A stretch of 64,000 bases of DNA from Inia geoffrensis. Its lineage: Eukaryota; Chordata; Mammalia; Artiodactyla; Iniidae. Both the position numbers and the translations under genes were made by a program. Under the pieces are notes generated by a model. It saw only the letters and a list, made by a program, of their open reading frames with translations. It did no database searches and was not told the DNA's origin. This document shows, piece by piece, positions 1-12,808 of this stretch (positions are counted from its first letter, which is position 1; every line of letters begins with the position of its first letter). The stretch spans positions 67,411,092 through 67,475,091 of the forward strand of contig CM070905.1 of the NCBI GenBank assembly GCA_036417435.1, written 5' to 3'.

Positions 1-1185
1 CTGCAAAGAGATTTTAGAAACTTTAGAAACTAAAATCCCATCTTTCAAGGATGAGCTGAAGTTTCAAAGGCAATAATAATCTCACCTGAACACACACAGA
101 CACACACACACTCCTGTGGATGCAAAAGGGGAGTGCAGATCTATTCAAATCCATTGTCATCATTAGTAAGTATAATGATCCCGGTACTGTTTTTGGTAAT
201 TCTTATTGTTTACTGAGCTTTGCAACAAATCCGTCAGATAGTTACCTGCATTCCTCTTTTAGAGGTGAGGACCCTGTGTCTCAAGGGCTAATAAATGTTA
301 GTGATTCAAGTATTTTCTAAAGTTTTATCACACCATCCTAGGAACTCTTGCTTTCATCCTATGATATGAAAACTAGTGAGATAATACAATTTAAGGCAAT
401 AAAGGAAGATCAGAGTGCTGGTGTGCACCACCTCTAGTTAATGAAGAAGATCAAAGCTTTGTTCTTTGCAATATGTTTGGTTTTTTTCGTCTTCTTTTTC
501 TGAAGAAGGGAGTAACAAACTCCACTCTCCTAAAGGCATTTTTAGGGTAATTATTCATTAGATAATAAAACTATTTAATTAATGCTTACTGTAAATACCA
601 CTACCTAATTTTTATTAGATCCACTAAACATATAAATTAACAAAAATAACAATATATTTTTCCCATTCAATCCAAGTAGGCATTTTCACCATTAACATAA
701 AACTGTGTAGTACCAGTTAGGATACTTTTAGCAGCAATTCACAGAATCATCAACACAAATTGCCTTTTTAAATGAAGGGAAATTCCCTATCACATAGCAG
801 AATGTCCAGAGGTTAGTCTGGTGATGAAGCCATAGGTATTGTATAAGCAGCTACTTTAAAATTTTATTAAAAACAACCAACAAATTATTTTGCTTTGACC
901 TCCACTGAAATGTTATAATTTAGTTTGAATAACTTCTATGCGCTGTGACCATATATTTAGGAAGGACATATATTCTTCGTGGCATCACTGAGTATTTGTG
1001 TCATATTAGGTAATATGCATAAGCTTTCTGCCTATTAATTTCCTCATCTGCAAATACTAATGGTACATAACTTATAGATCCTTGTGAGTAATTAATAAGA
1101 AAATACATGAAGAGTGTTTACCACAGATCCTGGCAAGTGGTAAGCAGTATATAAATGTGAGATACTATTATAATTGCTTCCAATT
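1..1185. other. Unique AT-rich intergenic DNA
   Basis: No gene, long open frame or young repeat is recognised. A short CA-rich run lies at 91-111. Open frames here are under 75 codons and carry no motif. Confidence 0.6.
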
Positions 1186-1312
1186 TGATTTTTTAAAGCA
1201 AGTCTATTGAGGTATATTTTACACAAATAAAATTCAACCATTTCAAGTGTGTGATTCACTGATTTTAGTAAGTCTACCGAGTGGGTGCAACCGTCATCAC
1301 AACCCATTCATT
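1186..1312 (-). mobile_element. Ancient L1M 3' end fragment
   Basis: The stretch beginning 'tattgaggtatattttac' and running through 'aaaattcaaccatttcaa' to 'gtgcaaccgtcatcacaac' matches the remembered 3' UTR of old mammalian L1M elements, read as an element on the minus strand. It is strongly diverged and has no A-tail left, so only the family level is suggested. Confidence 0.6.
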
Positions 1313-3000
1313 TTTAATACTCTTATCTGATTCACGTTAAAAATCTATAAGATGGAAAAATAGGATGGTTGCCACTATTAAATGAGGTTTAGTATAGAGA
1401 TATGTGTATGCATATGTATATACAGTTAGCTCAATAGATAGAAAACGTACATAAACATTACCTAGAACTTAGAAGAATTAGGAAAAATTTAGTCTTTCTC
1501 TACTGTATCTAAATTGAATTTGTGAAATAATTAATAGTTTCTTCAATGATTTAAGGATTTCCTTATTCCATGAAATTATAAATATACTTTTCACTAAGAT
1601 ATGTTCAAAATTGTGTGTGTGTGTGTGTGTTTGTATGCATGCGTGTATGGCAGCAACAACCAACATTTCTTTCCAAAAATGAATGAATATATTTCATACA
1701 GGAGAAGCCAGAGTTTAGGTTGTCTCCCTTGCAGAAGATCCTGAATATATGTTTGTTACTCCATCCTGTTCCCCGCTCTTCACTTTCTATTAGTCAAAAA
1801 AACATAAAGAATTTTGAGAAGTAGGCATGGAAAAAACAGAGGAAGTTTAGGTGTTAAGTTTAATATACATACTTAGGATATATGTAGTCATCAATTATAT
1901 ATTATATGTTAGTATTATTCTATACATTGTTTTATATGTAATATATAATAATTATTTGGAAAATGAAGCAAATGAGGTTGGAAAAGTATTCAGGACCCAA
2001 AATTTACAAAAAAAACTTTAAAAAATATAGCTGTTTACTTAGTTTTTCAAGGTTAAATTAAATTCTCACTATTTTATGAGACATAGTTGCTTTTTTATAC
2101 TGTTATCACTGCTTTATTGGTACAAGAATATTGAAAAAAGAATATTCAGTGCCTTCTTTCCAAGAAATAATACAAAATATAAGACCTGAAAAATACAAAA
2201 TACAGTAGTAAAACAAGCGAAGAATCTCACACACCACCCCTCCTCCACCAGACCCCATTACAGTTCAGTTTCACTGCCTGTTTAAAGTTTTCTTTGCATT
2301 TTCTTTTGCTCTAAGTTTCTTCTGCTGCTGTGGTCAAAGTCACTAGTTATATTTAAGATTATCTTGCTCAGGCAGGGATTCTAATTATAACTTTGAGTAT
2401 GTTAAATAAATACCAACTACATATTAAGGGCCAAATTCTGGCCTTGAATTTAAACAAAGAGTTTATACTTTCTTCAATTAAACCTGAACATTTAACACAT
2501 TTATTACAAAAAGTCATTAATGTTGAGGTTCGTACACACACATAATGATAAAGCTGTCTAGAGAAATGAAATGAAATATTTTGTTAAGTATGATTTAAAC
2601 TGGGCATTGGGTGTGACCAAAAAAATAGTCTATGACCATCTTTCTATTTTACATTGAGCCTCTCAATACTAAAATTCCAAGGCTAATGGGACTGACTTAT
2701 AGAGACCTAAATATCATAAAGTGTCAAAGCTTTTGGTTTTGGAATATGTTTCCCTTTTTTTCGTGTCTTGGGATTCCTCTAGAAAGGGTGGAAGATTAAT
2801 CTCATAGACAGAAAGAATAGGAAGCTTTTGCCAAGAGAAGTTGGCCTTGTCATTGGGAATACTAGCAAACCACATGGGGCTTAGGAGGGAACATCAGTAA
2901 CAACAAATATCTTGAAACTATAGCAACTAAAGTTTAAATATCTACCCATTGGTAATAATCTTCTAGTAGGATATTTATATAAGATGACATAGGTTTGGGG
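1313..3000. other. Unique AT-rich intergenic DNA
   Basis: No gene is recognised. It holds a short TG run at 1612-1631 and an AT-rich patch around 1860-1960. Nothing else stands out. Confidence 0.55.
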
Positions 3001-3790
3001 TTTTTTTTAACATCTTTATTGGAGTATAATTGCTTTACAATGGTGTGTTAGTTTCTGCTTTATAACAAAGTGAATCAGTTATACATATACATATGTCCCC
3101 ATACCTCTTCCCTCTTGCATCTCCCTCCCTCCCACCCTCCCTATCCCACCCCTCTAGGTGGTCACAAAGCACCGAGCTGATCTCCCTGTGCTATGTGGCT
3201 GCTTCCCACCAGCGATCTGTTTTACATTTGGTAGTGTATATATGTCCATGCCACTCTCTCACTTTGTCCCAGCTTACCTTTCCCCCTTCCTGTGTCCTCA
3301 AGTCCATTCTCTAGTAGGTCTGCATCTTTATTCCCGTCTTGCTCCTAGGCTCTTCATGACTTTTTTTTTTTTTTTAAGATTCCGTATATATGTGTTAGCA
3401 TACGGTATTTACTTTTCCCTTTATGACTTACTTCACAGACTATGACAGACTCTAGGTCCATCCACCTCACTACAAATAACTCAATTTCGTTTCTTTTTAT
3501 GGCTGAGTAATATTCCATTGTATATATGTGCCACATCTTCTTTATCCATTCATCTGTCGATGGACACTTGGTTGCTTCCATGTCCTGGTTATTGTAAATA
3601 GAGCTGCAGTGGACATTGTGGTATGTGACTCTTTTTGAATTATGGTTTTCAGGGTATATGCCCAGTAGTGGGATTGCTGGGTCGTATGGTAGCTCTATTT
3701 TTAATTTTTTAAGGAACCTCCATACTATTCTCCATAATGACTGTATCGATTTACATTCCCACCCACAGTGCAAGAGGGTTCCCTTTCCAC
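3001..3790 (-). mobile_element. 5'-truncated young-type L1 (ORF2 C-terminus and 3' UTR)
   Basis: On the minus strand this reads as the end of an L1: the last ~130 codons of ORF2, with the hallmark runs '[16 protein letters not shown]' and '[17 protein letters not shown]', then the 3' UTR and an A-tail (poly-T at 3001-3008 on the plus strand). The T-run at 3361-3375 is the A-rich tract usually found just after the ORF2 stop in this family. The copy is truncated inside the Cys-rich end of ORF2. A target duplication is not clear. It is a dead fragment. Confidence 0.93.
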
Positions 3791-3914
3791 AGTTTTAGTT
3801 TTCATACACAAAAGTTTCAAATAGAATGAGAGATTCTCTTTTCTCTTCACAAAGCTTAGACTTTAAGAGGAGAATGAAGCCAAGAGAAGTGAAAACTTGT
3901 GTTTACACACACAC

Positions 3915-4425
3915 AAAAAACCGTACACTAATGCTCATCGCCACACTATCATAATAGTCAAAAGTTAGGGGGAAAAATGTTTATGAAACAATAAGTGGAT
4001 AAACAAAATGTGGCATATCCATAAAATGAAATACTATCCAGCCCTAAAAAGAAATGAAATACTGATACATGCTACAGCATGGATGACCCTTGAAAACATT
4101 ATGCTATGTGAAAAAAGCCAGTCACAAAAGACTACATATCATATTATTCCATTTATATGAAAGTTCGAATTGGGAAGCATATAGAAACATAAAGTAGATT
4201 AGCAGATGCTTAGGACTGGTGGATGAGGTAGAAGATAATGTGGGATAACTAACGGGTGTAGGGTTTTTTTTCAAGGTAATGAAAATACTCTGAAATTGGC
4301 TATGGTGACAGTTGCATGCATTTGTGTATATACAAAAAATCATTGAATTGTATACTTTAAAGAGGTGAATTGCACATTATGTGAAATATATCCCAACAAA
4401 GCTTTTACAAAATAAAGAGAAATAA
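3915..4425 (+). mobile_element. Ancient L1M 3' end
   Basis: Plus-strand text such as 'aatgaaatactatccagcc', 'catggatgacccttgaaaac' and 'gtatactttaaagaggtgaa' matches the end of ORF2 and the 3' UTR of old L1M elements. Divergence is high and the reading frame is lost. The A-rich stretch near 4410-4435 may be the remains of the tail. Confidence 0.8.
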
Positions 4426-4506
4426 AAAAAGAGAAAGTTACCAAATAACAGTCGAATCTAAGTCTGATTTATAGGAATATCCCAGGACAATAAATGTAGC
4501 TCTAGA

Positions 4507-4524
4507 GTGTGTGTGTATGTGTAT

Positions 4525-4564
<40 letters not shown>
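4507..4564. repeat. (TG)n microsatellite
   Basis: About 58 bp of TG repeats, interrupted by TATG units in the first half and pure in the last ~35 bp. Likely length-polymorphic. Confidence 0.95.
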
Positions 4565-4567
<3 letters not shown>

Positions 4568-5776
4568 GTTTTCCAGAAGTCTAATATGTTGAATTATTTT
4601 AATATAGAGTCTCCATGTTATAGTCTTCTATTTTTAGACTAGAATCCACTGGGAAAAAAAATGACTTTAGACGTTGAATTGCATAGAAATGACCTAAAAT
4701 GCTTTTCACACATAAATATTTGTCAACATGTGCTTCATTCTATGTAGTAAATTATCAGAATTTAATGTTCTGATCAGTTATACCACACCAGGCTATTTAA
4801 AGCTTGAAGCCCAGCAGGGATTTTTTTTTTTTAATTTAGGATAATTTTAAACATTACAAAAATAGCTCTCTTCCAGCTCCCCTGCTGTGTCTTAGATTGT
4901 TGCCAAGGCTTTTTGTAATACCTTATCAGTAGAGTAACATCCTTCTATAAATACTGCATCCTTGATTCTAATGTCACCCCAAATAGCAGTGTGGTATAAA
5001 AGAATACAGAGAAAAGAAACTGAATTAATTTTATTTTTCTTTATTTTCTAATCCTTACAACTTCCATATCACCATGCCTTCCCACTTCTCTGCATACCTT
5101 CTAAATGTGGAAGTCTCCCATGGGCTTTAAGTTATTTTTTTTTCAAGGCCAAAAGACTTTTTCTTAGAAAATTAAGCTCAGTTGGATATTTGATATGTCA
5201 ATTGAAAAAAATGCCAGTGAACTTTGTGGAGCACTTAAAACCCTACTAACCAAGTCTCAGATGCTTGCACATTTCTCATTTCAATGACCCATTCCACAAA
5301 GCAATTTCTTCACTGTACAAGTTTTAAAGACATAAGCCACGAATGTCTTGGATATAGTCTGAATCTTTACATGAATTCCACAGAGAATGGGACTGACATA
5401 GTTTGCCTTCCTTTTTTTTTTTTTTACTCTGAAATTTTAATCCTTTATGTATTATGACAAAAATGTACTCCACATGTGACTAATTGTCAATCATGCTTTA
5501 CTCATCAAACTGTATTCTAAAAGTGCTACTTAAGGCTCTAACTCAAATAACTTTTGAAATCGACTTTGGAAATTGTTTTTTAATACGCTATTAAAATTTT
5601 GCTCTTGAAAAATAGAAAGTCGTTATTCTGAGCCCAGAGTAACAAAAAGACTCACTCAAGTTCAACTTGAAATATTAAACCCAAAATGTTAATAATTCCT
5701 ACATTTAATAAAACCAGTTTGAGTTCCCATTCTAACTGTCTGCCTCTTTGGAACATCCCTAAACACACACACATGG
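4565..5776. other. Unique AT-rich intergenic DNA
   Basis: No gene or repeat is recognised. There are T-runs at about 4820-4832 and 5412-5425. Confidence 0.5.
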
Positions 5777-5786
5777 TGGCCATGTT

Positions 5787-6120
5787 TTTTCTTTCTTTAA
5801 TTAATTAATTAATTTATTGGCTGCATTGGGTTTTAGTTGCGGCATGCCGGATCTTCATCGAGGCATGCGGGATCTTTCGTTGTGACGTGCGGGTTTTTCT
5901 CTTCTCTAGTTGTGGTGTGCGGGTTCCAGAGCTCCTGGGCTCTGTAGTTTGTGGCACGCAGGCTTCTTTAGTTGAGGAGTGCGGGGTCAGTAGTTGTGGT
6001 GCGTGAGCTTAGTTGCCCCGTGGCATGTGGGGTTTTAGTTCTCTGATCAGGGATCAAACTCAGGTCCCCTGCGTTGGAAGGCAGATTCTTTACCATTGGA
6101 CCACCAGTGAAGTCCCCAGA
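5787..6120 (-). mobile_element. CHR-type tRNA-derived SINE, long form, old
   Basis: A full-length SINE in reverse orientation. Its 5' tRNA-like head is at the right end ('accaccagtgaagtcccc', reverse of a diverged CHR start) and its 3' end, with a degraded TTAA-rich tail, is at the left (5793-5813). It is flanked by the 10 bp direct repeat 'tggccatgtt' at 5777-5786 and 6121-6130, which marks the target site. Divergence is clearly higher than in the short-form SINEs of this window, so it is an older insertion. The open frame across it is spurious. Confidence 0.9.
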
Positions 6121-6130
6121 TGGCCATGTT

Positions 6131-7159
6131 AACTGCCAACTTTTGTATGACAAGAAGAAAGTGTTCCATGGAAACTACAGACTGAGTTTTAATCCTTGGG
6201 TAATAACCTACTGATTATGTCAGCTTGATTAGGCAGCTATATAGGACAGAAGTATTTTTCTCAAGAACTCATGGAGCCCCTAAGAACTCTTTTTGTGGGA
6301 GCCTGTAACAATTCATTAGCCAAGGTAACCCAAAAACTGCAGCCAGATAATTCATTCTTAGATGACATCATTCATTCATAACATTGTACTGAATCCTAGG
6401 AGCAACTGTATGCTTATTTGAAGCCCCATCACCACCATCCTCCTACATTTCCTGAAGAATAGTAATTTTTAAAGTACAGGAAATGAAGGCACAGTAGGCA
6501 GGGGAAAGTTAGGGGAGAGAGAGGAGAGTGCTGAAAATAACTTTGAGATTTAAAAAAAAACATTTCAACTGCAGGCATAAAAAGAATCTAGACCTGCGAA
6601 TTGTAGATACATTACACACTGGAGAATTTTTGAGAATTAATAACTTGCTTATAAATAGTAAGGAAAGATGTTTCTTGGTTATAGATATAACTGTCATCTC
6701 TGAAGGGTCTAATCTAGTTCATAAAAGCAGCAAACCGTTTCCCATACTTGCTTGTACCACACTCCCACTTTCTTGCCCAGGAGACAATTCCATGTACATC
6801 CTTAAAGGATCTTAAGTCCCATGACACTGAAGTCGTTTTTTGGCTTATTTTTTCCCCTTACTTTTGGGCCCTTATTGTTTTTACAACTCATCTTCTACCA
6901 TTTACTAACTTTAGCAACCTGAAACTCTCATCTCTGAACGTTTCTTGGTTTCTCTGCATAGCTGCACTCCAGGGAGCCCTCACTGCAGAAGCACCTTGGT
7001 AGCCCCACTATATATGCAAGAGTGGATGTGATTTCTAAAATGCCGTGACCTTTCTATATTAGTATCAGTATCTCCAGGCTAAACCTAATTTCCAATACCT
7101 ACCTTCAGCTCTTACTTTTGGAATTTTTTTTAACTTTTGGAATATTGAAATGAATGTTC
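6131..7159. other. Unique intergenic DNA
   Basis: Overlapping open frames of 60-95 codons occur around 6509-7002 on both strands. None has a recognisable domain, and none is flanked by convincing splice or promoter signals. No repeat is recognised. Confidence 0.5.
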
Positions 7160-7172
7160 AAATATGGGGAAA

Positions 7173-7712
7173 CATATATACAATGGAATATTACTCAGTC
7201 ATAAAAAGAAACAAAACTGAGTTATTTGTAGTGAGGTGGATGGACCTAGAGTCTCTCATACAGAGTGAAGTAAGTCAGAAAGAGAAAAACAAATACCGTA
7301 TGCTAACACACATATATGCAATCTGAAAAAAAAAAAAAAAAGTCATGAAGAACCTAGGGGCAAGACGGGAATAAAGACACAGACCTACTAGAGAATGGGC
7401 TTGAGGACACAGGGAGGGGGACGGGTAAGCTGGGACAAAGTGAGAGAGTGGTAGCGTATATATGGACATATATACACTACCAAATGTAAAATAGCTAGCT
7501 AGTGGGAAGCAGCCGCATAGCACAGGGAGATCAGCTCGGTGCTCTGTGACCGCCTAGAGGGGTGGGATAGGGAGGGTGGGAGGGAAGGAGACGCAAGAGG
7601 GAAGAGATATGGGGATATATGTATTATGTATAACTGATACACTTTGTCATAAAGCAGAAACTAACACACCATTGTAAAGCAATTATACTCCAATAAAAAT
7701 GTTAAAAAAAAA
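7173..7712 (+). mobile_element. 5'-truncated L1 3' end
   Basis: It starts in the last ~50 codons of ORF2 ('acatatatacaatggaata'), passes the internal A-run at 7326-7340, continues through the 3' UTR, and ends in an A-tail at about 7704-7715. An imperfect duplication flanks it: 'aaatatggggaaa' at 7160-7172 and 'aaagtatgggaaa' at 7713-7725. The 3' UTR is nearly the reverse complement of the L1 at 3001-3790 and belongs to the same young group. Non-autonomous and dead. Confidence 0.92.
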
Positions 7713-7725
7713 AAAGTATGGGAAA

Positions 7726-8879
7726 AAGAATAATGCTATTGAAATGAGGTTTCTGTTTCTTTATGTTCTTTGTGAAGAGGGACACTTGAGAAAAATATTT
7801 TGTACTTAAGGAAACCATACCTCTCAGAGTTATTTTTTTATAGATGTGAAAGTACTTGAAACTGCAAAATATGTTACAGAAATACACTTTGGGTATGACT
7901 GTTCTTGTCTTCATGATATATGCAATTAGTGTCTTAGCTCAGGTTCCCCTCAAAAACTGAGCCTGAGACAAAATTCACATGCTGATATCTTATTGGGAAG
8001 TTGTAATCTCAGGGACACAAGGATGAAAAGGGCAATGAGGTAAAGCAAAACCAAAATGAAGACTTACGGAGCTGTCCAAAGTTTCCAGAGTGGGTTGCTG
8101 CATCACACTGATGTCTGTGGTGAAGTGGTACGGTAAGGCTGTTTCTCAGAATGTTCTGTTAGGGAAGGGAGTTGGGAGTATTGATTCCAGGCACATTTCC
8201 ATACTGGTTTTTCATTGGTCAAAATTGTCACAGGGCTGTTAACTCCCCCCACCCTTCACCACTGTGTTACCTGGCCCCTTTGGGCTACGGAGACAACATC
8301 CCCTGAAAGCAGAGGTGCCATCTTCTTTACTGTAAGTCATAAAGATGCTGAGGGAGCCAGCAAGTGGCCCTGAGCCAGTAACATTACTAACCTACCTGAA
8401 GCCTGCAGTTTGATGCAACAGAAAAGCACTGAGTCTAGAGGCAAGATGCTATGAGGTCATGACCTAGATGCCTAGAACAGCTGCTGTGGCAGGCCCAACA
8501 GACTGATCGGGTAGAAAACTGCAATAGATGATGTCCTCCTTGAAGACAGAGATGTCTCTCAATGAATTTCTCTAACAAAGACCCGTACCTCCTCCTGAGA
8601 ACTGTAAGAAGCTGGCTTGTCCCAGGTAACCTTCCTAGAAGGCCAAAAGTAGAATTAAGAGAAAGAGATGGCCATGACAAATCTAGGAGGTGTTTGCGGA
8701 AAGACTTTAGGAATAAAATGTGAGGAAAAATATTTCTAGAAGTTATTTTTAAAAGACTTTCAAGTAATAAAAAAAAAATTCTCTTGACCATCCTATAAAA
8801 CTGTAGCTTGATGACTTGCTACCCTCCACTGTCATCTGGCATTCCTGATCTTCATTTTCTTAGCCTCTCTGTTTGCCCT
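7726..8879. other. Unique DNA, possibly with one very old repeat
   Basis: 7934-8400 begins 'ctcaggttcccctcaaaaac' and has the feel of an old interspersed repeat, but I cannot name the family. A 118-codon minus frame at 8435-8791 has no recognisable motif and is probably chance. Confidence 0.4.
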
Positions 8880-9060
8880 GACACTTATTACTTGTTGTTG
8901 TATTAGAAGATTGACTTTGTATCATGTGTGTTGTTTATTGCCTGCCTACCCCAGTATACTATACAGTTCCCAAAGGCATGGAATTCTGTTTTGTCCACTC
9001 AATAATCCAGGAAACTAAAATAGTCCCTTTAACAAAGCAAACATTCAATAAGTAATTATT
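8880..9060 (+). mobile_element. Possible L2 3' end
   Basis: The text 'ttgtttattgcctgcctacc', then 'cagttcccaaaggcatgg' and 'aacattcaataagtaatt', resembles the 3' end of a diverged L2 in plus orientation. It is heavily decayed and could instead be MIR-like. Confidence 0.4.
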
Positions 9061-10728
9061 AATAAGTTAATTAACGTGGAGAAGGAAAAAAATGTTCTGT
9101 TAAAATCAGACATTTTCTGCTGAATATAGAAGAAAACCCTACCTAGAATGCTTAAAGAAAATAGGTATTAATTTGCTCATATAGCTGAAAACTCCAAAAT
9201 AGGCCTGGTTTCATGTATAGCTTAAGGAGGACTTGCAAAGCTGTCACCAGGCTCTGTTTCTATTAGAGTCTTGATCCTCCCTTTCCTCGATCTTCCATGG
9301 TCTAATGCTTGCAATAGCCCTTCACAACTTCCCAGATCCAACTCCACCATGAAAGAAAAAATGCTTTTTTGGTAATACTCAAAAGTCCTAGGATTAGCTA
9401 TGATTCGGGCTTACTCTAGCCTTGACCTTGCCTCTAGCTTTGATCTCTTGGGGCCAGGACAGTGTAGTCAGGTCGACTGGCAGAGGCCTTGGACACATGC
9501 CCCACATGCCAGGGAGAGGAAGCATCGCCAGAGATGCATGGGTTAAGAGTGGTGCAGTGTATATTTGAAGTGTTTTAAATAAAATCATGATTAAGAACAT
9601 AACAGTATAGGAAATGCCTCCCTAGTTAAAACAAGCTACAGTGTATTTCAGAGACTGAGGAGAAATACCATGGACAACACTGTACAAACAGCAAGGCCTC
9701 AACCCGCCCAACCTCCCATGTCCTGGAAGCCTCACATTTAATAAGGAGTGTTATCTCATACAGGTGTCTACAATGGTATTACGCAAAAGTATGACTATCA
9801 AAATGCAAAAGAAGCTGTAGAAGAACATAGGATTAGCAATTATAAATCAAAAAGAAAAATTCTATTCAGCCCAGTATTCTGCCTGAGTATAAATATTTAC
9901 TCCCAAATATGCTAATACTTATTGACATCAAGCTCTAAGGCCTTCTGATAATTTCTCAATCTAGTGTTTATAAAAAATAACTCCCAATTTAATTTTAAAA
10001 TGTATGATAAATTCTTAATAAAAATATATAAATGATACATTTAATCCATTTACTATATTTGCCTTTTCCTAATAAACACTTTAAAACATTTTTGAACAAA
10101 GCAAGATTAAACAAATAGCATAGATAATGCTTAATTTCCTGATATGACTCACTATTCCTTCTGTTTTACCCCTTCTGAACATTGTAAGCGTGCATGCAAA
10201 GTTAGAATTTCACCCTATGGTATTCTATTTTAAGGCAACATAACCAGGAACAGATTGCATCTAAATATACAGAACAGTTCTATTATATTATCTTTAGTTT
10301 AGCTTTAAAACAATCAAATCATAATTATGAATCAATTAATTTACCTGAAAGTAACATCACATGTCAGCTAAAGAGTTTTTCCTATATAATTATTCACATT
10401 GTAATCAGTCAAACGAGTATTAATTATTTTGGTATTATCTTCCACAGTGAATACTTAAATAAAAACCTGTGTTTAAACTCACTGCCCTTGTTAAAGGGTG
10501 GTTCTCTGCGTATCTCACTCAGCACATGAGCCCCGGAATGGACCCACAGATTATCTCACTGGAAATTGTTCATTTGACATATAGATAAGCTGTACTCACC
10601 TCTAACAGAACTAGGGCTAGAAGCCAATTATTATAATCCAATGCTATTTCCAACAAACAATATTTCCTTCTATTCTTACATTCTATCACTATATAAATAA
10701 GTGTAAAACCTGTAGAATATGTTCAACA
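9061..10728. other. Unique AT-rich intergenic DNA
   Basis: No gene is recognised. The part around 9170-9330 ('ttaatttgctcatatagctg' onward) may be an old repeat that I cannot name. The rest is AT-rich and featureless. Confidence 0.45.
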
Positions 10729-11190
10729 CTATCCTTTTTATTGAAGTATAGTTAATTTACAATGTTGTGTTAGTTTCAGTTGTACAGCAAAGTGATTCAA
10801 TTACATATATATATATCTGAAAAAGATTCTTTTCCATTATAGATTATTACAAGATATTGAGTATAGCTCCCTGTGTTATACAGTGGGTGGGTCCTTTTGT
10901 TTACCTATTTTATATATAATAGTTTGTATATGTTAATCCCAAACTCCTAATTTATTATCTCCCCTCCACTCCCTGGTTTCCCGTTTGGTAACCATGTTTG
11001 TTTTCTATGTCTGTGAGTTTATTTCTGTTTTGTAAGTAAGTTCATTTGTATCATTTTTTTAGATTCCACATGTAAGCGATATCACATGATATTTGTCTTT
11101 CTTTGACTGACTTCACTTATTAATATGATAACCTCTCGGTCCATCCATGTTGCTGCAAATGGCGTTATTTCACTCTTTAAATTTGGTTAG
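10729..11190 (-). mobile_element. L1MA-like 3' end
   Basis: The 3' UTR of a middle-aged L1 in reverse orientation: 'ttattgaagtatagttaatt', 'cagttgtacagcaaagtgat', and 'ccatccatgttgctgcaaat' at the inner end. It lacks the young 3' UTR seen at 3001. It lies immediately left of the target site of the next L1. Confidence 0.88.
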
Positions 11191-11348
11191 CAGTTTCAAT
11201 ACAAGAGTACCTACTTATTGAGCTGCATGAGCTGCTTGTAAATTTTGGAGATTAATCCTTTGTCAGTTGCTTCATTTGCAAATATTTTCTCCCATTCTGC
11301 GGGTTGTCTTTTGGTCTTGTTTATGGTTTCCTTTGCTGTGCAAAAGCT

Positions 11349-11801
11349 TTAAAGTTTCATTAGGTCCCATTTGTTTATTTTTGTTTTTATTTCCATTTCT
11401 CTACGAGGTGGGTCAAAAAGGATCTTGCTGTGATTGATGTCATAGAGTGTTCTGCCTGTGTTTTCCTCTAAGAGTTTGATAGTGTCTGGACTTACATTTA
11501 GGTTTTTAATCCATTTTGAGCTTATTTTTGTGTATGGTGTTAGGGAGTGTTCTAATCTCATACCTTTACATGTACCTGTCCAGTTTTCCCAGCACCACTT
11601 ATTGAAGAGGCTGTCTTTTCTCCACTGTATATTCTTGCCTCCTTTATCAAAGATAAGGTGACCATATGTGCATGGGTTTATCTCTGGGCTTTCTATCCTG
11701 TTCCATTGATCTATATTTCTGTTTTTGTGCCAGTACCATACTGTATTGATTACTGTAGCTTTGTAGTATAGTCTCAATAACAAAAAAACAACCCAATCCA
11801 A
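11349..11801 (-). pseudogene. L1 ORF2 middle segment, inverted
   Basis: The inverted half of the same L1 encodes the ORF2 region after the reverse transcriptase ('[20 protein letters not shown]', '[11 protein letters not shown]', '[19 protein letters not shown]'). It is open for about 140 codons. It is the upstream neighbour, in element order, of the 11865-12410 fragment. The first few codons of the frame cross the inversion junction and are artefactual. Confidence 0.9.
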
Positions 11802-11864
11802 AAATGGGCAGAAGACCTACATAGACATTTCTCCAAAGAAGATATACAGATTGCCAACAAACAC

Positions 11865-12410
11865 ATGAAAGAATGCTCAACATCATTAATTAGAGAAATG
11901 CAAATCAAAACTACAATGAGATATCATCTCACACCAGTCAGAATGGCCATCATCAAAAAATCTATAAACAGTAAATGCTGGAGAGGGTGTGGAGAAAAGG
12001 GAACACTCTTGCACTGCTGGTGGGAATGTAAATTTATACAGCCACTATGGAAAACAGTATGGGGGTTCCTTAAGAAACTACAAATAGAACTACCATACGA
12101 CCCAGCAATCCCACTACTGGGCATATACCCTGAGAAAACCATAATTCAAATAGAGTCAGGTACCAAAATGTTCATTGCAGCTCTATTTACAATAGCCAGG
12201 ACATGGAAGCAACCTAAGTGTCCATCATCGGATGAATGGTTAAAGAAGATGTGGCACATATATACAATGGAATATTACTCAGCCGTAAAAAGAAACGAAA
12301 TTGAGTTATTTGTAGTGAGGTGGGTGGACCTAGAGTCTGTCATACAGAGTGAAGTAAGTCAGAAAGAGAAAAACAAATACCGTATGCCAACACATATCTA
12401 TGGAATCTAA
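11865..12410 (+). pseudogene. L1 ORF2 C-terminal fragment, open for 181 codons
   Basis: Within the plus part of the twin-primed L1, the end of ORF2p is unbroken from an internal Met to the natural stop. It contains the C-terminal Cys motif of L1 ORF2 as C38-x3-C42-x7-H50-x4-C55, then '[16 protein letters not shown]', and ends '..MPTHIYGI'. The endonuclease and reverse transcriptase domains are not present in this orientation, so it has no autonomous function. Its intactness says the insertion is fairly recent. It is a fragment, not a separate gene. Confidence 0.9.
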
Positions 12411-12808
12411 GAGAAAAAAAAAAAAAAGGTCATGAAGAAGCTAGCAGTAAGATGGGAATAAAGACACAGACCTACTAGAGAAAGGACTTGAGTATATGCA
12501 GAGGGGGAAGGGTAAGCTGTGACAAAGTGAGAGAGTGGCATGGACATATATACACTACCAAACGTAAAATAGATAGCTAGTGGAAAGCAGCTGCATGGCA
12601 CAGGGAGATCACCTCGGTGCTTTGTGACTACCTAGAGGTGTGGGCTAGGGAGGGTGAGAGGAAGGGAGACGCAAGAGCGAAGAGATATGGGAACGTATGA
12701 ATATGTATAACTGATTCACTTTGTTATAAAGCAGAAACTAACACACCACTGTAAAGCAATTATACTCCAATAAAGATGTTAAAAAAAAAAAAAAAAGAGT
12801 ACCTACTT

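Larger units (their letters stand above)
11217..12794 (+). mobile_element. Young-type L1 with 5' inversion (twin priming)
   Basis: The 3' part, 11776-12794, is in plus orientation: ORF2 C-terminus, 3' UTR and A-tail. The 5' part, 11217-11775, carries the ORF2 piece that should lie just upstream, but reversed. The two parts meet in the same element text ('ctcaata' is shared at the junction), so nothing is lost between them. A perfect 14 bp duplication, 'aagagtacctactt', flanks the whole at 11203-11216 and 12795-12808. This is the signature of twin priming during L1 integration. The copy is truncated and cannot move. Confidence 0.96.

Noticed and set aside
8435..8791. 118-codon minus frame
   Set aside because: No motif and no flanking gene signals; likely chance.
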